From NCBI RefSeq assembly GCF_047345485.1, contig NZ_JBLFEN010000010.1, positions 16,906 to 80,905 of the forward strand: 64,000 bases of DNA. The letters run 5' to 3'. Below are positions 9,114 through 18,097 of this stretch, piece by piece; within the stretch, counting starts at the first letter, position 1; each line of letters begins with the position of its first letter. This stretch comes from Jejuia sp047345485 (GTDB taxonomy: Bacteria > Bacteroidota > Bacteroidia > Flavobacteriales > Flavobacteriaceae). Under the pieces are notes generated by a model. That model had not been told where the DNA came from. It made no database searches and saw nothing but the letters and a program-made list of their open reading frames with translations. A program made the position numbers and the translations under genes.

Positions 9114-10889
9114 ATGAATATGTCTAATCCGCAAGAATATTATAATACACATTTAGAAAAATACAAATTAAAATCTAAAAAGCTATACACACAAATGGCT
9201 ACTCTAAGTGTATTACGTTTAATGGTATTTTTAGCAACTAGCATTGGTATTTATTTTTGCTTTTCTTTTTGGCAAATAGCTGTTTTAATTGGTGTAGTTG
9301 GTACAGTATTATTTATTTATGTATTATCAAAGCACACGGATACTAAAAAACAAAAACAATTTTACGATGCTCTAGTAAAAATAAATACTGATGAAATTAC
9401 TATTGCATCAGGCGATTTTCATAATAGAGCAGATGGTTTAGAGTTACAAGACTCCAAGCATTATTATAGCTTAGATATCGATTTATTTGGAAAAGGTTCC
9501 TTTTTTCAATTTATAAATAGAACAAGTATTTCAGAAGGTGAAGTAGAACTAGCAAATGCATTAAAAGCAAATGCTATAGATAATGTGGAAACTAGGCAAA
9601 AGGCAATACAAGAGTTAGCATTAAAACCCAAATGGCGACAATTTTACAGTGCTAATGCTAGTTTGGTTGCTGTTGAAACTTCAGCAAATTCTATTATAAA
9701 ATGGTTAGAGTGCTATAAATCTTTTTTACCAAAATTAATAAAGTGGGTGCCTTTAGTTTTTACCACAATTACAGTATTGATAGTTGTGTTAACGGTAGCA
9801 GAAATTGTAAGTCAATTACTCATTGGCTATTGGTTGTTTTTTGGTTTAATACTTACGGGATTATATGTTAAAAAAATTAATCAATTGTCTGTAAACGTAG
9901 ATAAGGTTAAAGATACATTTAGGCAATATGCTATGTTGTTAGATTTAATTGAGAATGAAACTTTTAAAACAAAATTATTACAGCAAAAGCAACATCAAAT
10001 CACATCAGATAAAGAAAAAGCATCTGTAATATTTAAAAAACTATCCAAGTCGTTAGATGCGCTCGATAATAGAAATAATATTATTGGTGCTATTTTTGGA
10101 AATGGTTTGTTTTTAACCGATATAAAAAACACGTATCGTATTGAGCAATGGATAGCCCAATATGGTACAAAAGTTACAGACTGGTTTAATGCCGTATCGT
10201 TTTTTGATGCTTATAATTCCTTAGCTAATTATACGTTTAATCATCCAGTATTTGTGTTTCCAAGTATTGCTAAAGATCGTAAAACTCTTGAAGTGAAAGC
10301 ATTAGGACATCCGCTTATTGATACACAAAAAAGAGTAAATAGTGATGTTAGTATCACTGGCGAGCAGTTTTTTATAATTACTGGCGCAAATATGGCAGGA
10401 AAAAGTACGTTTTTAAGAACAATTTCTTTACATATTGTTATGGCAAACGTTGGGTTACCCGTTTGTGCAACATCTAGTGTGTACTACCCTGTAAAGCTTA
10501 TTACAAGCATGAGAACATCAGATTCGTTAACAGATGATAGTTCTTATTTCTTTTCAGAATTAACCAGATTAAAATTTATAGTAGATACCATTAAAAACGA
10601 GCCTTACTTTATAGTGCTAGACGAAATATTAAAAGGCACAAATAGTACAGATAAAGCTATAGGTTCTAAAAAGTTTGTGGAGAAACTTGTAGCTACTAAT
10701 GCAACTGGTATTATTGCAACACACGATTTAAGTTTGTGCGATATGGCTAAGGAATTAGATGCTGTGAAAAACTACTATTTTGATGCCGAAATTATAAATG
10801 ATGAATTGTACTTTGATTATAAACTAAAACAAGGGATTTGTAAAAATATGAATGCTTCCTTTTTGTTGAAAAAAATGGATATCGTTTAA
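9114..10889 (+). CDS. Membrane-associated MutS-family ATPase
   Basis: The C-terminal third is a MutS ATPase: the P-loop GANMAGKST lies at about residues 423-431, the segment SYFFSELTRLK follows, and the Walker B region LDEILKGTNSTDK lies near 498. The protein lacks the mismatch-recognition domain I and connector of classical MutS. Instead it has hydrophobic helices at about residues 28-75 and 208-255, so it is likely membrane-bound. Such proteins are common in Bacteroidota, usually annotated only as DNA mismatch repair protein. The lack of domain I and the membrane anchors argue against a canonical mismatch-repair role. A second ATG two codons later is an equally possible start. Confidence 0.88.
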   Translation: MNMSNPQEYYNTHLEKYKLKSKKLYTQMATLSVLRLMVFLATSIGIYFCFSFWQIAVLIGVVGTVLFIYVLSKHTDTKKQKQFYDALVKINTDEITIASGDFHNRADGLELQDSKHYYSLDIDLFGKGSFFQFINRTSISEGEVELANALKANAIDNVETRQKAIQELALKPKWRQFYSANASLVAVETSANSIIKWLECYKSFLPKLIKWVPLVFTTITVLIVVLTVAEIVSQLLIGYWLFFGLILTGLYVKKINQLSVNVDKVKDTFRQYAMLLDLIENETFKTKLLQQKQHQITSDKEKASVIFKKLSKSLDALDNRNNIIGAIFGNGLFLTDIKNTYRIEQWIAQYGTKVTDWFNAVSFFDAYNSLANYTFNHPVFVFPSIAKDRKTLEVKALGHPLIDTQKRVNSDVSITGEQFFIITGANMAGKSTFLRTISLHIVMANVGLPVCATSSVYYPVKLITSMRTSDSLTDDSSYFFSELTRLKFIVDTIKNEPYFIVLDEILKGTNSTDKAIGSKKFVEKLVATNATGIIATHDLSLCDMAKELDAVKNYYFDAEIINDELYFDYKLKQGICKNMNASFLLKKMDIV

Positions 10890-10958
10890 TCTGTGATGAA
10901 CGTGTAATTGTGACTTTATATAGACAGGTAGTGTCTAATTTATAAAGGATTACAGCTT

Positions 10959-11462
10959 ATGAAAAACGTGAAGAGATTTGTATTGTTATTGCTATTAATT
11001 TTAACAGGTTCTATAGTATTTGCTCAAGAAGTAAAAGTGAATGATAACGTTTACGAAATAAAAAAAGACTTAATTTTTATAAATGATGTAGATGTTACTA
11101 ATACGTTGTCAGAGGAAGAGAAATCTAAAATTTTAGCTGCATTTGAGCAAAAGAAGTTAGATATGGCTAAAGCTAAGTTATCTAAAGAAAAAATTGATAA
11201 GGCTGAAAAAGCACAAGAAAGGGCTGAGAAACAACAAAAGAAAGCGGAAAAAAAGCAAAAGAAAGCCGAAAAAGAAATGAAGCAAAAAGTTAAGGCCCAA
11301 ACCAATTATGATAAAGCTATTAAAACTTACGAGGACGCTACAACTAAATACGAAAAATTAAAAAAGAAAGGTAAACTTTCGCCTATTGACGAAGAGAAAT
11401 GGTTAGAGAAGATAGAAAAGTTGAATTCTAAAATAGAAAAAACGAAAGCTAAATTAAAATAA
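10959..11462 (+). CDS. Exported Lys/Glu/Ala-rich coiled-coil protein (hypothetical)
   Basis: A signal peptide (MKNVKRFVLLLLLILTGSIV then FAQ) is followed by a short folded segment (EVKVNDNVYEIKKDLIFIND) and a long, highly charged helix from about residue 60 to 165. That helix is made of repeated AEKAQERAEKQQKKAEKK-like units, typical of a periplasmic coiled coil. There is no enzymatic motif. A terminator-like hairpin lies about 60 bp downstream. I do not recognise a named family, and the function is unknown. Confidence 0.75.
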   Translation: MKNVKRFVLLLLLILTGSIVFAQEVKVNDNVYEIKKDLIFINDVDVTNTLSEEEKSKILAAFEQKKLDMAKAKLSKEKIDKAEKAQERAEKQQKKAEKKQKKAEKEMKQKVKAQTNYDKAIKTYEDATTKYEKLKKKGKLSPIDEEKWLEKIEKLNSKIEKTKAKLK

Positions 11463-11521
11463 GACTTTTGCGGTATTTGCATAATATCTAGTTTGTTACT
11501 TTTAAAATAAGTAATATCTTA

Positions 11522-11559
11522 AGAGTCCAAAAAAACTTTAGTTTTATGGACTTTTTTTT
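11522..11559 (+). terminator. Intrinsic terminator between the coiled-coil gene and the nitrilase gene
   Basis: AGTCCA (11524-11529) pairs with TGGACT (11547-11552), with additional A/T pairing inside, followed by eight T residues. Confidence 0.7.
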
Positions 11560-11590
11560 GTGATAAAATATTTAATCGTTAGAATTTAAT

Positions 11591-12373
11591 ATGCAAGACG
11601 ACTTAAAAATAGCACTAATACAAAGCGATTTAGTTTGGGAAAACCCAGAGCAAAATCGCTTAAATTTCACTAAAAAAATAAATACTATTTCTCATAGTGT
11701 TGATGTTATTATTCTTCCTGAAATGTTTACTAGTGGTTTTACAATGCATCCTAAAGATGTTGCCGAAACTATGGATGGTATTACGGTATCTTGGATGAAA
11801 AATATGGCCAGTAAAATAAATGCTGCTATTACAGGAAGCATAGTAATTAAACACGGCGAAAATTATTTTAACCGTTTATTATTTGTAACACCCACTGGCG
11901 AAATAATGTACTACGATAAACGCCACACATTTACTTTAGCAGGGGAAGATAAAGTATACACAGCAGGAAGCAAGAAAATTGTTATTACGTACAAAGGGTG
12001 GAAAATTTGCCCACTAATTTGTTATGATTTACGGTTTCCAGTTTGGGCAAGAAATACTGAGGGTTATGATGTTTTAATTTATGTAGCCAATTGGCCCAAA
12101 CCAAGAATTGATGCTTGGAATGCCTTACTTAAAGCTAGAGCTATAGAAAATATGAGCTATTGTATTGGTGTAAATAGAGTAGGTTTAGATGCTGAAAATA
12201 ACACATATAATGGCTGTTCTGCAGTGTATGATGTTTTAGGTGAAAAATTAACAGACTTACAATTAAACCAAGAAGATATTCAAATGGTGAATTTGAGTAA
12301 AAATCATATCAATATTTATAGAAATACTTTAAAGTTTTTAGAGGATAGAGATGATTTTAGTCTTTTAAAGTAA
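11591..12373 (+). CDS. Nitrilase-superfamily amidase, omega-amidase (YafV/NIT2-like)
   Basis: This cytosolic C-N hydrolase most likely converts alpha-ketoglutaramate or alpha-ketosuccinamate to the keto acid and ammonia, as YafV and NIT2 do. The catalytic triad is visible: Glu44 in IILPEMFTSGF, Lys110 in YYDKRHTF, and Cys144 in PLICYDLRFPVWARN. The motif ICYDLRFP with downstream Trp and the length of 260 aa fit the omega-amidase branch rather than true nitrilases. The 3' end overlaps the convergent lipoprotein gene by 17 bp. Confidence 0.9.
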   Translation: MQDDLKIALIQSDLVWENPEQNRLNFTKKINTISHSVDVIILPEMFTSGFTMHPKDVAETMDGITVSWMKNMASKINAAITGSIVIKHGENYFNRLLFVTPTGEIMYYDKRHTFTLAGEDKVYTAGSKKIVITYKGWKICPLICYDLRFPVWARNTEGYDVLIYVANWPKPRIDAWNALLKARAIENMSYCIGVNRVGLDAENNTYNGCSAVYDVLGEKLTDLQLNQEDIQMVNLSKNHINIYRNTLKFLEDRDDFSLLK

Positions 12374-13970
12374 AACTGGTTTCTTGTTCCCAACCTGCGC
12401 GTACTTCATCAATTTGCGTTTCAGAGTGTTTTACAACCTCTGGTTGAGTTTTAAGAAGGTAATTACCAGTATCAAATACTTTATTTCCGTTAGAATCAAA
12501 AATCACCCTAATAAAATAATTTCCAGGACTAATATTCAAAAAATCAAATACTCTCTCTTCAGTGGCGTATTGTTCATATTTAATCTCGCCTTTTTCGGTG
12601 GTTAGTTGCACAATTATAGGGTAAACCGCATTAAAAATATTTAAACGTAAATTACCATAGCTATCCTGCTTTCTTGTGCTTAGAGAGTATCTAATAGTGT
12701 CATTTGTATTACTAAAAAAATCGGTAAAAGCTTCAGGTAGTACTTGTATATTATAAGAGTTATCCTCTGTTTTATCAAAACCTAAAGTGTAAGCATTATT
12801 TAAAGTATCAAAAGACTTTACAGAAAATTCGATAGGTAAAGAGTCTTTGTCCATCATCGAAATTTTAGAAGCATCAAATCTTACAAACGGAATATTTCCA
12901 GAAATTTTAAAATCTTCATCATAACTAATAGTTCCGCTAGGTGTTGCTTCTAATATTAAAGAATCACGTTCTTTGTCTTTAATTCTTACCGTATAAGATT
13001 TAGTAACTTGTGGATGTTTAATATTTAAAACTAGCGAGTCTAATTCTAGTTTTGGGGTGTACCAATAGTATAAAGTATCTGTTTTTTTGTCTTTAGTAAT
13101 TTTATAGTCAAAATCTTCAGGTACTTCAGACTCTAAAGTAAACTTTACACCTTCAGGATCGCCTTCATAACCAATCATTATTTTTTCTCCGTTTACAAGT
13201 AATGGTCTAGTAGGTTTGAAATCATTAATTTCATTAAACAATTTTAAATTATAAGTACTATCAGTGGGCAATGTTATAAACTCTTTTTTAAAAGCAATCT
13301 GATCTGATTTTTGCTGAAATTTATTATCTCCATTTTTATCTTTCAAAGCTACTAACATATACTTGCCAGCTTTAGCATTTTCAATGGTATAAGTAGTAAG
13401 GCTATCTAGTGTGTTAGTAATGTATTTTGGTGTTTCTTTGTACACTATAGAATCTGTGAATGTAGAGTCTACTTCAAATAACATTACAGAAACAAAGGTT
13501 TCTGGTTCTCGTAATAAAGCATCTGTAATGGTTCCAGATACTGTTAAAGAATCTATAGTATTTCCTGTAGAAAATACATAACGATAATAAGTATAAGGGT
13601 TGCCTTCATTATTATCCTCTATACTATTACCAAAATTAAAGGCATAGGTAGTATTTGGCGGTAAAGTATCATATATTCTTATTCTAATCATTTTACTGGC
13701 GCTACCTAAAGGTGTAATTTCAGGTTGCGTTTTCATTGGTGGCGAAATAATTAATTGTTTCTGTAAATTTTTAATTTTGATGTATTCGTCAAAAACAATT
13801 TTTATTTCTTTTTCCTTAAAATTAGTAGAGTAGTTTTCTGGAGATGTGCTTACAATTTTAGGTGGTGTAATATCTTTGTCTCCACCTTCTGGCGTACCTC
13901 TATTGGCACAGTTTATAAAAATACAGCCTATAATTACTGCTAAAAGAAAGTTAAAAAACGTGTTACGCAT
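12357..13970 (-). CDS. Lipoprotein with SbsA Ig-like domain
   Basis: The N-terminus ends in a lipobox-like IFINC with Cys21, followed by ANRGTPEGGDKD, a hallmark of a conserved Bacteroidota lipoprotein family. Residues about 35-130 match the SbsA Ig-like fold (PPKIVSTSPENYSTNF, then IVFDEYIKI, then TTYAFNFG). The remaining region is rich in beta strands and ends in a small prealbumin/CNA-like segment (GNYFIRVIFDSNGNKVFDTG). It is predicted to be anchored in the outer or inner membrane facing the periplasm. It is upstream of nothing on its strand, while comF lies about 60 bp upstream in the same direction, so the two may share a transcript. The role is unknown. Confidence 0.86.
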   Translation of the reverse strand: MRNTFFNFLLAVIIGCIFINCANRGTPEGGDKDITPPKIVSTSPENYSTNFKEKEIKIVFDEYIKIKNLQKQLIISPPMKTQPEITPLGSASKMIRIRIYDTLPPNTTYAFNFGNSIEDNNEGNPYTYYRYVFSTGNTIDSLTVSGTITDALLREPETFVSVMLFEVDSTFTDSIVYKETPKYITNTLDSLTTYTIENAKAGKYMLVALKDKNGDNKFQQKSDQIAFKKEFITLPTDSTYNLKLFNEINDFKPTRPLLVNGEKIMIGYEGDPEGVKFTLESEVPEDFDYKITKDKKTDTLYYWYTPKLELDSLVLNIKHPQVTKSYTVRIKDKERDSLILEATPSGTISYDEDFKISGNIPFVRFDASKISMMDKDSLPIEFSVKSFDTLNNAYTLGFDKTEDNSYNIQVLPEAFTDFFSNTNDTIRYSLSTRKQDSYGNLRLNIFNAVYPIIVQLTTEKGEIKYEQYATEERVFDFLNISPGNYFIRVIFDSNGNKVFDTGNYLLKTQPEVVKHSETQIDEVRAGWEQETSFTLKD

Positions 13971-14033
13971 TACTTTAATTAAATTTTAAGCAAACCTACA
14001 TAAAATTTACCTTAAAATTAAACGTAAAATTTA

Positions 14034-14708
14034 CTAAGCTATTGCCATGGTAGCAATACTTATTTTTATAATTTTTGCTTGATTTAGTGCTGAAGTGCAA
14101 GCCTCTAAAGTAGCACCGGTAGTAATAATATCATCTACTAAAAGCACATGTTTGTTTTCTATTTTTAAGATGTTTTTTACAGCAAACAATTCATTATTAT
14201 TTTGCCATCTTGCTAAACGTCCTTTGGTGGTTTGCGATTTGGTATTCGATATTTTTACCAAAACATCATCTACATACTCCGCATCAATAGCATTTGCAAT
14301 TTGTTGCCCAAATTTAGTAACTTGGTTGTACCCTCGCTTTTTAAGTTTTTTTGCATACATGGGCACAGGTATTACCATATCAATAGCCTTGTAAGCTTCA
14401 ATTTGAGCCAATTCTCCACCCAACCAATCGCCTAAAAGTTTACCAATATGCTCATAGCCTCTGTATTTTAAACCGTGTATCAATTGTTGTACAGGGCCAT
14501 CTTTTTCAAACCTAAACAATGCCGTGGCATGCTCTAGTTTTGCTCTACCTCTCAAAACTTTTTTAACACTATCGTTATTATTAAAATGAAAATCAGTAAC
14601 CGGTAAATCATGCCTGCAATCAATACAAATAGTGTATTCATTATCAGAAAGATGATGAGAACAGGCGTAACACACCCTTGGAAAAAATAGATTAATGAGG
14701 GATTTCAA
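14034..14708 (-). CDS. ComF family phosphoribosyltransferase-like protein
   Basis: The N-terminus has four cysteines (CYACSHH and ICIDC), a zinc-ribbon typical of ComF. The C-terminal phosphoribosyltransferase domain has VIPVPMYAKKLKKRGYNQ and the PRPP-binding loop VLLVDDIITTGATLEAC. The length of 224 aa is normal. In naturally transformable bacteria ComF supports processing of incoming DNA, but many non-competent Bacteroidota carry it as well, so a competence role is only inferred. The lipoprotein gene lies downstream. Its upstream flank is the boundary of the toxin region. Confidence 0.93.
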   Translation of the reverse strand: MKSLINLFFPRVCYACSHHLSDNEYTICIDCRHDLPVTDFHFNNNDSVKKVLRGRAKLEHATALFRFEKDGPVQQLIHGLKYRGYEHIGKLLGDWLGGELAQIEAYKAIDMVIPVPMYAKKLKKRGYNQVTKFGQQIANAIDAEYVDDVLVKISNTKSQTTKGRLARWQNNNELFAVKNILKIENKHVLLVDDIITTGATLEACTSALNQAKIIKISIATMAIA

Positions 14709-14841
14709 AATTTAAATATCTATTAAAATTACAAAATGCAGGAAATAATAGCAAGATAAAGTTAAAAATAACTAATATTTTTTAAAATGCTAATTATCTG
14801 AATATCAATACATATATGTTTATAAATTTTTTTTTAAATAA

Positions 14842-15231
14842 AATGATTACTCTAAACTATCTCATGACTGTGCCAACTACTTATTAAACCAATATTTAGG
14901 TGGAGGCCAATTTACACTTGGCGAAAATTACTATGGTTCGGCAGGAGTACCAGAATTTAATAGCCCGTTCAATCCAAATATAGCCATTGGTACAAATTTA
15001 AATGCTATTGCCAAACGCGATGAGTTTACCTATTTAAATAATGTATTAGCAGCACTATTAAACGATAGCGTACATAGGCCAGAATATAAAGGGCAAATTA
15101 TAAGGGAGGTTTTTCAGGCTAACAATATAAATATACCATTAGGTTTAGATAATGCAACACTAGCCAATTACTTTAATTTTGAACCTACAGAAGCAGACAA
15201 GATACGTATTGATCATGCCAGAGGGCATGGC
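14842..15231 (+). pseudogene. In-frame 5' coding remnant of the toxin gene, no start codon
   Basis: After a stop at 14839-14841 the frame stays open for 130 codons straight into the nuclease-toxin gene, with no ATG, GTG or TTG. The translation is clearly protein-like (for example QYLGGGQFTLGENYYGSAG and ATLANYFNFEPTEADKI). It ends in IDHARGHG immediately before the GTG at 15232. The segment HDCANYLLNQYL resembles the nucleophile region of cysteine amidases or peptidases, but this is weak. The simplest reading is that the N-terminal part of a larger polymorphic toxin was deleted and this is the residual middle region. A frameshift just upstream or a non-canonical start are alternatives. Confidence 0.65.
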
Positions 15232-16512
15232 GTGAAAAGCAATTTAGATCAATATTTAAAAGATCTCAAGGCATTTCATGAAGACGTACAAGATATGTTA
15301 CAAAATGCACCATCGGGTATGGATCAATTGGCCTATGTAGATTATGAAAATAGGGTAGCAGAAGTATTAAATTTTACCAATGATGATGGCGCAATGGCTA
15401 TTGCCGATATGTTTACCAACGAGATAGCCAGAAATAATTTTTTAAAGCTACAACACCACCAAGCAATTACTGATAGTGCTCATGATATTCTAGAAACAGG
15501 ATTTGCAGAAGGGTTGGAGTTTACCAAGATGGTAGATCGAGACCCCGAAGGATTGCGGCTTGTAAATCAAGAAGTAGCAGAAATATCTGCTATAGATGAT
15601 ATTGCCGAAGATATAGGAGAAAATGGTAGCAGTTTTTGGCCTCAAAATGCAGAAGAATGGCAGGCTTTTGGTGAGATGATGGTGCCCTTACTTGGTGAAA
15701 TATTAATAGGCTTTACCCCTGCAGGCGATTATTACGACCTTTTAAACTCCATAGATTCAGGTGACGTATTAGGTGCTTCTTTAGCTATTGGTGGTATAAT
15801 AATTAGTTCTACAAGTTTAGGGCCTATAAAAGGTGCTATAAAAGGTGCTAGGGCTTTTAGGAAAGCTTTAAAGTTATATCGTAAAGTAAGAGGTGTTTTA
15901 GGGGCAGTGAGTAAAGTTACTAAAAAAGGATATCAAGTTGTAGTTGAAGCAGGTCAGTTAGTTTTAAAGAAAGCAGGTGAAGTTATTGCCAGAGGAGATG
16001 ATGCTGTTAAAAAACTTTTAAGAGCACTAGATAAAACTTTAGATGCTATTTATGATACTCAAAAAGGTGTGATAGATAAGTTTAGAGGAAACACTATAAA
16101 AGGTGCAAGTAGAAATGCTAAAGGTGTTTTTGGAGAAGTTGCTACAGATGTTAAATTTGCAGAGAATGGATTTGAAGCATTACATATTAGAAAAGGACAA
16201 AATGGAGATTTGCTAGATGGTTGGGGAGAATCTGGTATTGATCATGTATTTAGAAAAGATGGAAAGTTTTATATTATTGAATCTAAATATGGATCGGCTA
16301 GATTAGGAAATACTTTGGATGGTAAACAAATGAGTGATAATTGGATTAGAGGTGGAACAAGGTTGTTAGATGCAGTTGGACCTGGTACAGCAAGCGATAT
16401 TTTGCGTGATGGATATATACGGGTTTTATCTACTGTGACTGAAAATGGAACAACTGTATTAAAAAAATTAGATAGATTTGGTAATGTAATTGGGATTTTT
16501 ACGTTTAATTGA
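15232..16512 (+). CDS. Polymorphic toxin with C-terminal PoNe-like PD-(D/E)xK nuclease (5'-truncated)
   Basis: The first canonical start in frame is the GTG at 15232, but coding sequence extends 130 codons upstream, so the natural product was longer. Residues 1-145 are helical, and 150-235 hold a hydrophobic/glycine pre-toxin linker (LIGFTPAGDYYDLLNSIDSG). The C-terminal nuclease starts near GVFGEVATDV (299-308). Its likely active-site residues are Asp337 in SGIDHVF and Glu350/Lys352 in YIIESKYG, followed by GKQMSDNWI, a pattern shared with PoNe DNases. The toxic end is complete and followed 3 nt later by a matching immunity gene. No T6SS, eCIS or Rhs delivery gene is in the window. The nuclease assignment is good; PoNe membership rests on motif recall plus the immunity partner. 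Confidence 0.75.
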   Translation: MKSNLDQYLKDLKAFHEDVQDMLQNAPSGMDQLAYVDYENRVAEVLNFTNDDGAMAIADMFTNEIARNNFLKLQHHQAITDSAHDILETGFAEGLEFTKMVDRDPEGLRLVNQEVAEISAIDDIAEDIGENGSSFWPQNAEEWQAFGEMMVPLLGEILIGFTPAGDYYDLLNSIDSGDVLGASLAIGGIIISSTSLGPIKGAIKGARAFRKALKLYRKVRGVLGAVSKVTKKGYQVVVEAGQLVLKKAGEVIARGDDAVKKLLRALDKTLDAIYDTQKGVIDKFRGNTIKGASRNAKGVFGEVATDVKFAENGFEALHIRKGQNGDLLDGWGESGIDHVFRKDGKFYIIESKYGSARLGNTLDGKQMSDNWIRGGTRLLDAVGPGTASDILRDGYIRVLSTVTENGTTVLKKLDRFGNVIGIFTFN

Positions 16513-16515
16513 TTT

Positions 16516-17325
16516 ATGAGAGATACAATAAAGGGGCTTGATTATTTTAGAAATTATATAGCTAACGGTAGTATACTGCACAAAAAGCGTGTTAAAGAAA
16601 TATCTCAGAAAAAAGTACCAAAAGAAAGAATAGAAATAGTAAAAGCAGATATGTCCAAAAATCAGCTTTACATCTGTATTGCAAAATATTCAAGTGGATA
16701 TCCAGTAGTAAATCTTTTAGAAGATTATTATTCTGCTGTCTATTTAAGCTATGAAGGATGGAAGGGGAAAGGATCTTGGAAAATTAATGATGGTGAAATT
16801 GATTTAAACCAATATGGAATAAGTGCATATAATCAAATGTTAAATATGTTGTCTTTAGGATATTTATTCAATATTCCTTCTGAAAAATTTCAGACTTTAG
16901 TGGAAATAATAGATAGAGACGGAATTAAGGATGAATTATTTGAATTTATTATTTCTGCAAAACTATCTGATAGACAACCAATAGAATCAGAAAGTTATCA
17001 AAGGTATTTTGGTATTCCAGAAGCTTATAGCAGACTAAGAAACATTATTGATTTACCTAACAAAGAGGAAGCAGCAGAACAAATGGATATGTATTTAAAA
17101 AAAGATTGGTATAATATACAAAAGGATACGGGGGTTAAAGACCTACATAATAGTAGACATGATATTTATTATGGTTACTGGAGTTTTGAGGCTGCTGCAG
17201 TGGTTAAAATTATGGGGCTAGACGATAGCAGTTTTATTGATAACCAGTATTATCCAAAAGATTTAGTGCATCCACCAATGGAAGAGCCCAAGAAAAAGGG
17301 TTTTTTAGGCAGGTTGGGGCTATAA
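16516..17325 (+). CDS. PoNi-like immunity protein (DUF1910/DUF1911)
   Basis: This 269-residue soluble protein has the DUF1911 signature near its C-terminus: YYGYWSFEAAAVVKI at 218-232 and YYPKDLV at 245-251. The N-terminal part (LDYFRNYIANG at 8-18, helices around 60-80) fits DUF1910. These two domains define PoNi, the immunity proteins that neutralise PoNe nucleases. The start lies 3 nt after the toxin stop, so they form one operon, and a terminator follows. The last residues (PKKKGFLGRLGL) are a basic tail. Its family independently supports the PoNe call for the upstream nuclease. Confidence 0.85.
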   Translation: MRDTIKGLDYFRNYIANGSILHKKRVKEISQKKVPKERIEIVKADMSKNQLYICIAKYSSGYPVVNLLEDYYSAVYLSYEGWKGKGSWKINDGEIDLNQYGISAYNQMLNMLSLGYLFNIPSEKFQTLVEIIDRDGIKDELFEFIISAKLSDRQPIESESYQRYFGIPEAYSRLRNIIDLPNKEEAAEQMDMYLKKDWYNIQKDTGVKDLHNSRHDIYYGYWSFEAAAVVKIMGLDDSSFIDNQYYPKDLVHPPMEEPKKKGFLGRLGL

Positions 17326-17350
17326 GATTATAATACTTTGACAATTTTAG

Positions 17351-17383
17351 CACCGAAGCCTAAAAACTTAGGTGTTTTTTTTA
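17351..17383 (+). terminator. Intrinsic terminator of the toxin-immunity operon
   Basis: CACC (17351-17354) pairs with GGTG (17371-17374) and AAG with CTT inside, followed by eight T residues. It separates the toxin pair from the outer-membrane protein genes. Confidence 0.6.
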
Positions 17384-17412
17384 ATGCCCTTAGAAAATAG
17401 AAAATAGAAAAA

Positions 17413-18060
17413 ATGAAAAAACAAATAGTACTGCTTGCTTTATGTGTGGCAAGTGTATGTAGTAGCCAAGAAAAAGAAGAACGGTTTACTATAACAAAGG
17501 GGAATTGGCTGTTAGGTGGCTCCATAAATTACAGCTCACAAAAGAATAAAGAGGTTTCTGGAAACACAGAAACAACAGGTACAAGACTTATTGTGTCACC
17601 AAAAGTAGGTTATGCAATTAATGATAATTTGGTTATTGGTACAGGTATAGATTACCTACATGCGAACGGGCAAATAGCCCCTGAAACACAGTTTAGTGTC
17701 CCAAATTCAAAAAGCAATTTTATAGGTTTATCACCTTTTATAACAAGGTATTTTAACATTACTAAAGCATTACTTTTTGATGTAGAAGGGCAATTTAGTT
17801 ATTCGGTTGGAAAAACAGAAAATACAGATATACCTTTAAGCTTAGATAGTACGTTTTTAGCAATAAATATAATTCCGGGTATTACGTATAGCATTAACAA
17901 CAATCTAGCTTTTAAACTTAATTTAGGCGGGTTAAGCTATTTGAGGTTTAAAGCTGAAATTGAATCTGACTTCTCTGATACTAAAGAAACTCAGGATAGT
18001 TTCGGATTTAATTTTCAAACGTCTAATCTAAGCGTTGGTGTAATCTATGTTTTGCGATAA
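17413..18060 (+). CDS. Outer-membrane beta-barrel protein, copy 1 of a tandem pair
   Basis: The signal peptide MKKQIVLLALCVASVCSSQ is followed by ERFTITKGNWLLGGSINYSS and alternating strands (VGYAINDNLVIGTGIDYL, FITRYFNITKALLFD), ending in an aromatic-rich final strand. It is a small 8-10 strand barrel like those found in flavobacterial outer membranes. The mature protein shares layout and many phrases with the next gene, and both are 215 residues. It starts about 85 bp after the immunity gene, beyond a terminator. The function is unknown. Confidence 0.8.
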   Translation: MKKQIVLLALCVASVCSSQEKEERFTITKGNWLLGGSINYSSQKNKEVSGNTETTGTRLIVSPKVGYAINDNLVIGTGIDYLHANGQIAPETQFSVPNSKSNFIGLSPFITRYFNITKALLFDVEGQFSYSVGKTENTDIPLSLDSTFLAINIIPGITYSINNNLAFKLNLGGLSYLRFKAEIESDFSDTKETQDSFGFNFQTSNLSVGVIYVLR

Positions 18061-18097
18061 ACCAACAAAAACAAGTAAAATCAATAAATTTAAAATC

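Noticed and set aside
14095..14394. Plus-strand open frames inside comF
   Set aside because: They are antisense to a well-supported ComF gene, and the translation is low-complexity without a family match.
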